DNA from: Phycisphaerae bacterium | GTDB taxonomy: Bacteria; Planctomycetota; Phycisphaerae; UBA1845; Fen-1342 | Reading direction: 5' to 3' | Length of the DNA: 13,912 bases | NCBI GenBank assembly: GCA_022842805.1 | Contig: JALHOX010000002.1 | Coordinates: 24,231 to 38,142, forward strand | Part shown: positions 13,585 through 13,912 of the stretch, piece after piece | Layout of the letters: each line of letters starts with the position of its first letter | Position numbering within the stretch: the first letter of the stretch is position 1 | Position numbers and translations under genes: made by a program | The notes under the pieces: generated by a model | Databases searched by the model: none | What the model saw: the letters and a program-made list of their open reading frames with translations, nothing else | Told to the model about the DNA's origin: nothing

Positions 13585-13638
13585 GGCGCGTCACAACCCC
13601 GGCGCCCGTCTCGCCGCGGCGCGGGTCGCTGCCCAGGA

Positions 13639-13912
13639 TTAGTCGTGAAATCCGTTGGGTCGGGCCGAGTGCCAATTCCACGCAGAGCGCACCACATCCA
13701 CGATCTCGGTGAATTTCGGCGACCAGCCAAGCTTCGTCTTGATCTTGCGCGGGTCGGCATAGAGCGAGGGCGGGTCGCCGGGGCGGCGCTCGACCTGAAC
13801 GGCGGGGATCGCGTGACCGGTAACGGTGCGGCAGGCGTTGATCACCTCCAGCACGCTCATGCCGCGGCCTGTGCCCACATTGAACGAATCGAAGCGGCCG
13901 GGCACGATCGCC
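13639..13912 (-). CDS. galE: UDP-glucose 4-epimerase-type protein, 3' end
   Basis: This is the C-terminal 90 or so residues of a gene that continues past the right edge of the window. FDSFNVGTGRGMSVLEVINACRTVTG, then VERRPGDPPSLYADPRKIKTKLGWSP and a closing SAWNWH, are the conserved C-terminal blocks of GalE-type short-chain dehydrogenase epimerases: the NVGTG-x-G-x-SVLE block and the RRPGD substrate-binding loop. GalE interconverts UDP-glucose and UDP-galactose (or the N-acetyl forms) with NAD in the cytoplasm, feeding surface glycan synthesis. The catalytic Tyr-x-x-x-Lys and the NAD-binding Gly motif lie outside the window. A related epimerase (for example of UDP-GlcNAc or UDP-arabinose) is possible, but RRPGDP with YADP fits GalE best. 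Its stop codon is TAA at 13641-13639. Confidence 0.9.
   Translation of the reverse strand, partial: AIVPGRFDSFNVGTGRGMSVLEVINACRTVTGHAIPAVQVERRPGDPPSLYADPRKIKTKLGWSPKFTEIVDVVRSAWNWHSARPNGFHD

Larger units (their letters stand above)
13342..13638. other. Intergenic region before the sigma operon
   Basis: Nearly 300 bases lie between the epimerase stop and the sigma-factor start, unusually long for this window. It holds a candidate promoter (13437-13465), a nested hairpin in the presumed leader (13365-13418) and a 10-bp direct repeat (13555-13584). Open frames across it are Arg/Ser/Pro-rich and not gene-like. No clear terminator follows the epimerase gene. Confidence 0.5.

Noticed and set aside
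13341..13760. 140-codon N-terminal extension of the sigma factor
   Set aside because: It overlaps the epimerase gene and contains no sigma-factor homology; normal ECF length is reached from 13340.

Overview
The window is GC-rich bacterial chromosome, densely packed with genes on both strands. There is no phage, transposon, CRISPR array, tRNA or rRNA. The mix of families points to a planctomycete (Planctomycetota, perhaps Phycisphaerae-like): an alternative GlmU-like nucleotidyltransferase, a DUF4416 protein, a very short lipoprotein with a stereotyped signal peptide, an ECF sigma factor paired with a cupin-type anti-sigma factor, and large TPR and coiled-coil proteins. That placement is inferred from gene content and composition and is not proven.

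Layout. 1-181 is a leader with a perfect small hairpin. 182-670 (+) encodes an unrecognised 162-aa protein with a CxxC pair, followed by about 300 bases of non-coding DNA with two GC hairpins. 978-2180 (+) encodes a 400-aa, mostly coiled-coil protein and ends at a strong hairpin (2296-2331) shared with the convergent minus-strand group. That minus-strand group, read from 5205 down to 2352, is a GlmU-like protein overlapping hutI by ATGA, then a 53-aa lipoprotein. A divergent 171-bp intergenic region (5206-5376) separates it from a plus-strand operon: DUF4416 protein (5377-6069), MraY/WecA-type glycosyl-1-phosphate transferase (TTG start overlapping the preceding stop, 6066-7169), O-antigen ligase/polymerase-type membrane protein (ATGA overlap, 7166-9571), and, after a possible weak terminator, a DUF4440/SnoaL-like lipoprotein (9683-10186). 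A palindromic intergenic repeat at 10214-10234 precedes a 548-aa TPR protein (10397-12043).

The right end is on the minus strand. The 3' end of a galE-type epimerase gene (13639-13912) is followed by an almost 300-bp intergenic region with a candidate promoter, a 10-bp direct repeat and a nested hairpin. The ECF sigma factor (12792-13340) and its cupin anti-sigma partner (12166-12795) follow, overlapping by ATGA.

How the genes work together. The transferase, the ligase/polymerase-type protein and the nearby epimerase suggest lipid-linked assembly of a surface glycan, and the GlmU-like protein could supply an activated sugar. hutI belongs to histidine breakdown and looks out of place next to the GlmU-like gene. 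The sigma/anti-sigma pair is a self-contained stress-sensing module. I did not find a clearly new multi-gene system. The best leads are the anti-sigma factor with an altered zinc site, the structured leader of the sigma operon, the DUF4416-transferase-ligase operon, the unknown CxxC protein and the 9-3-9 palindromes.
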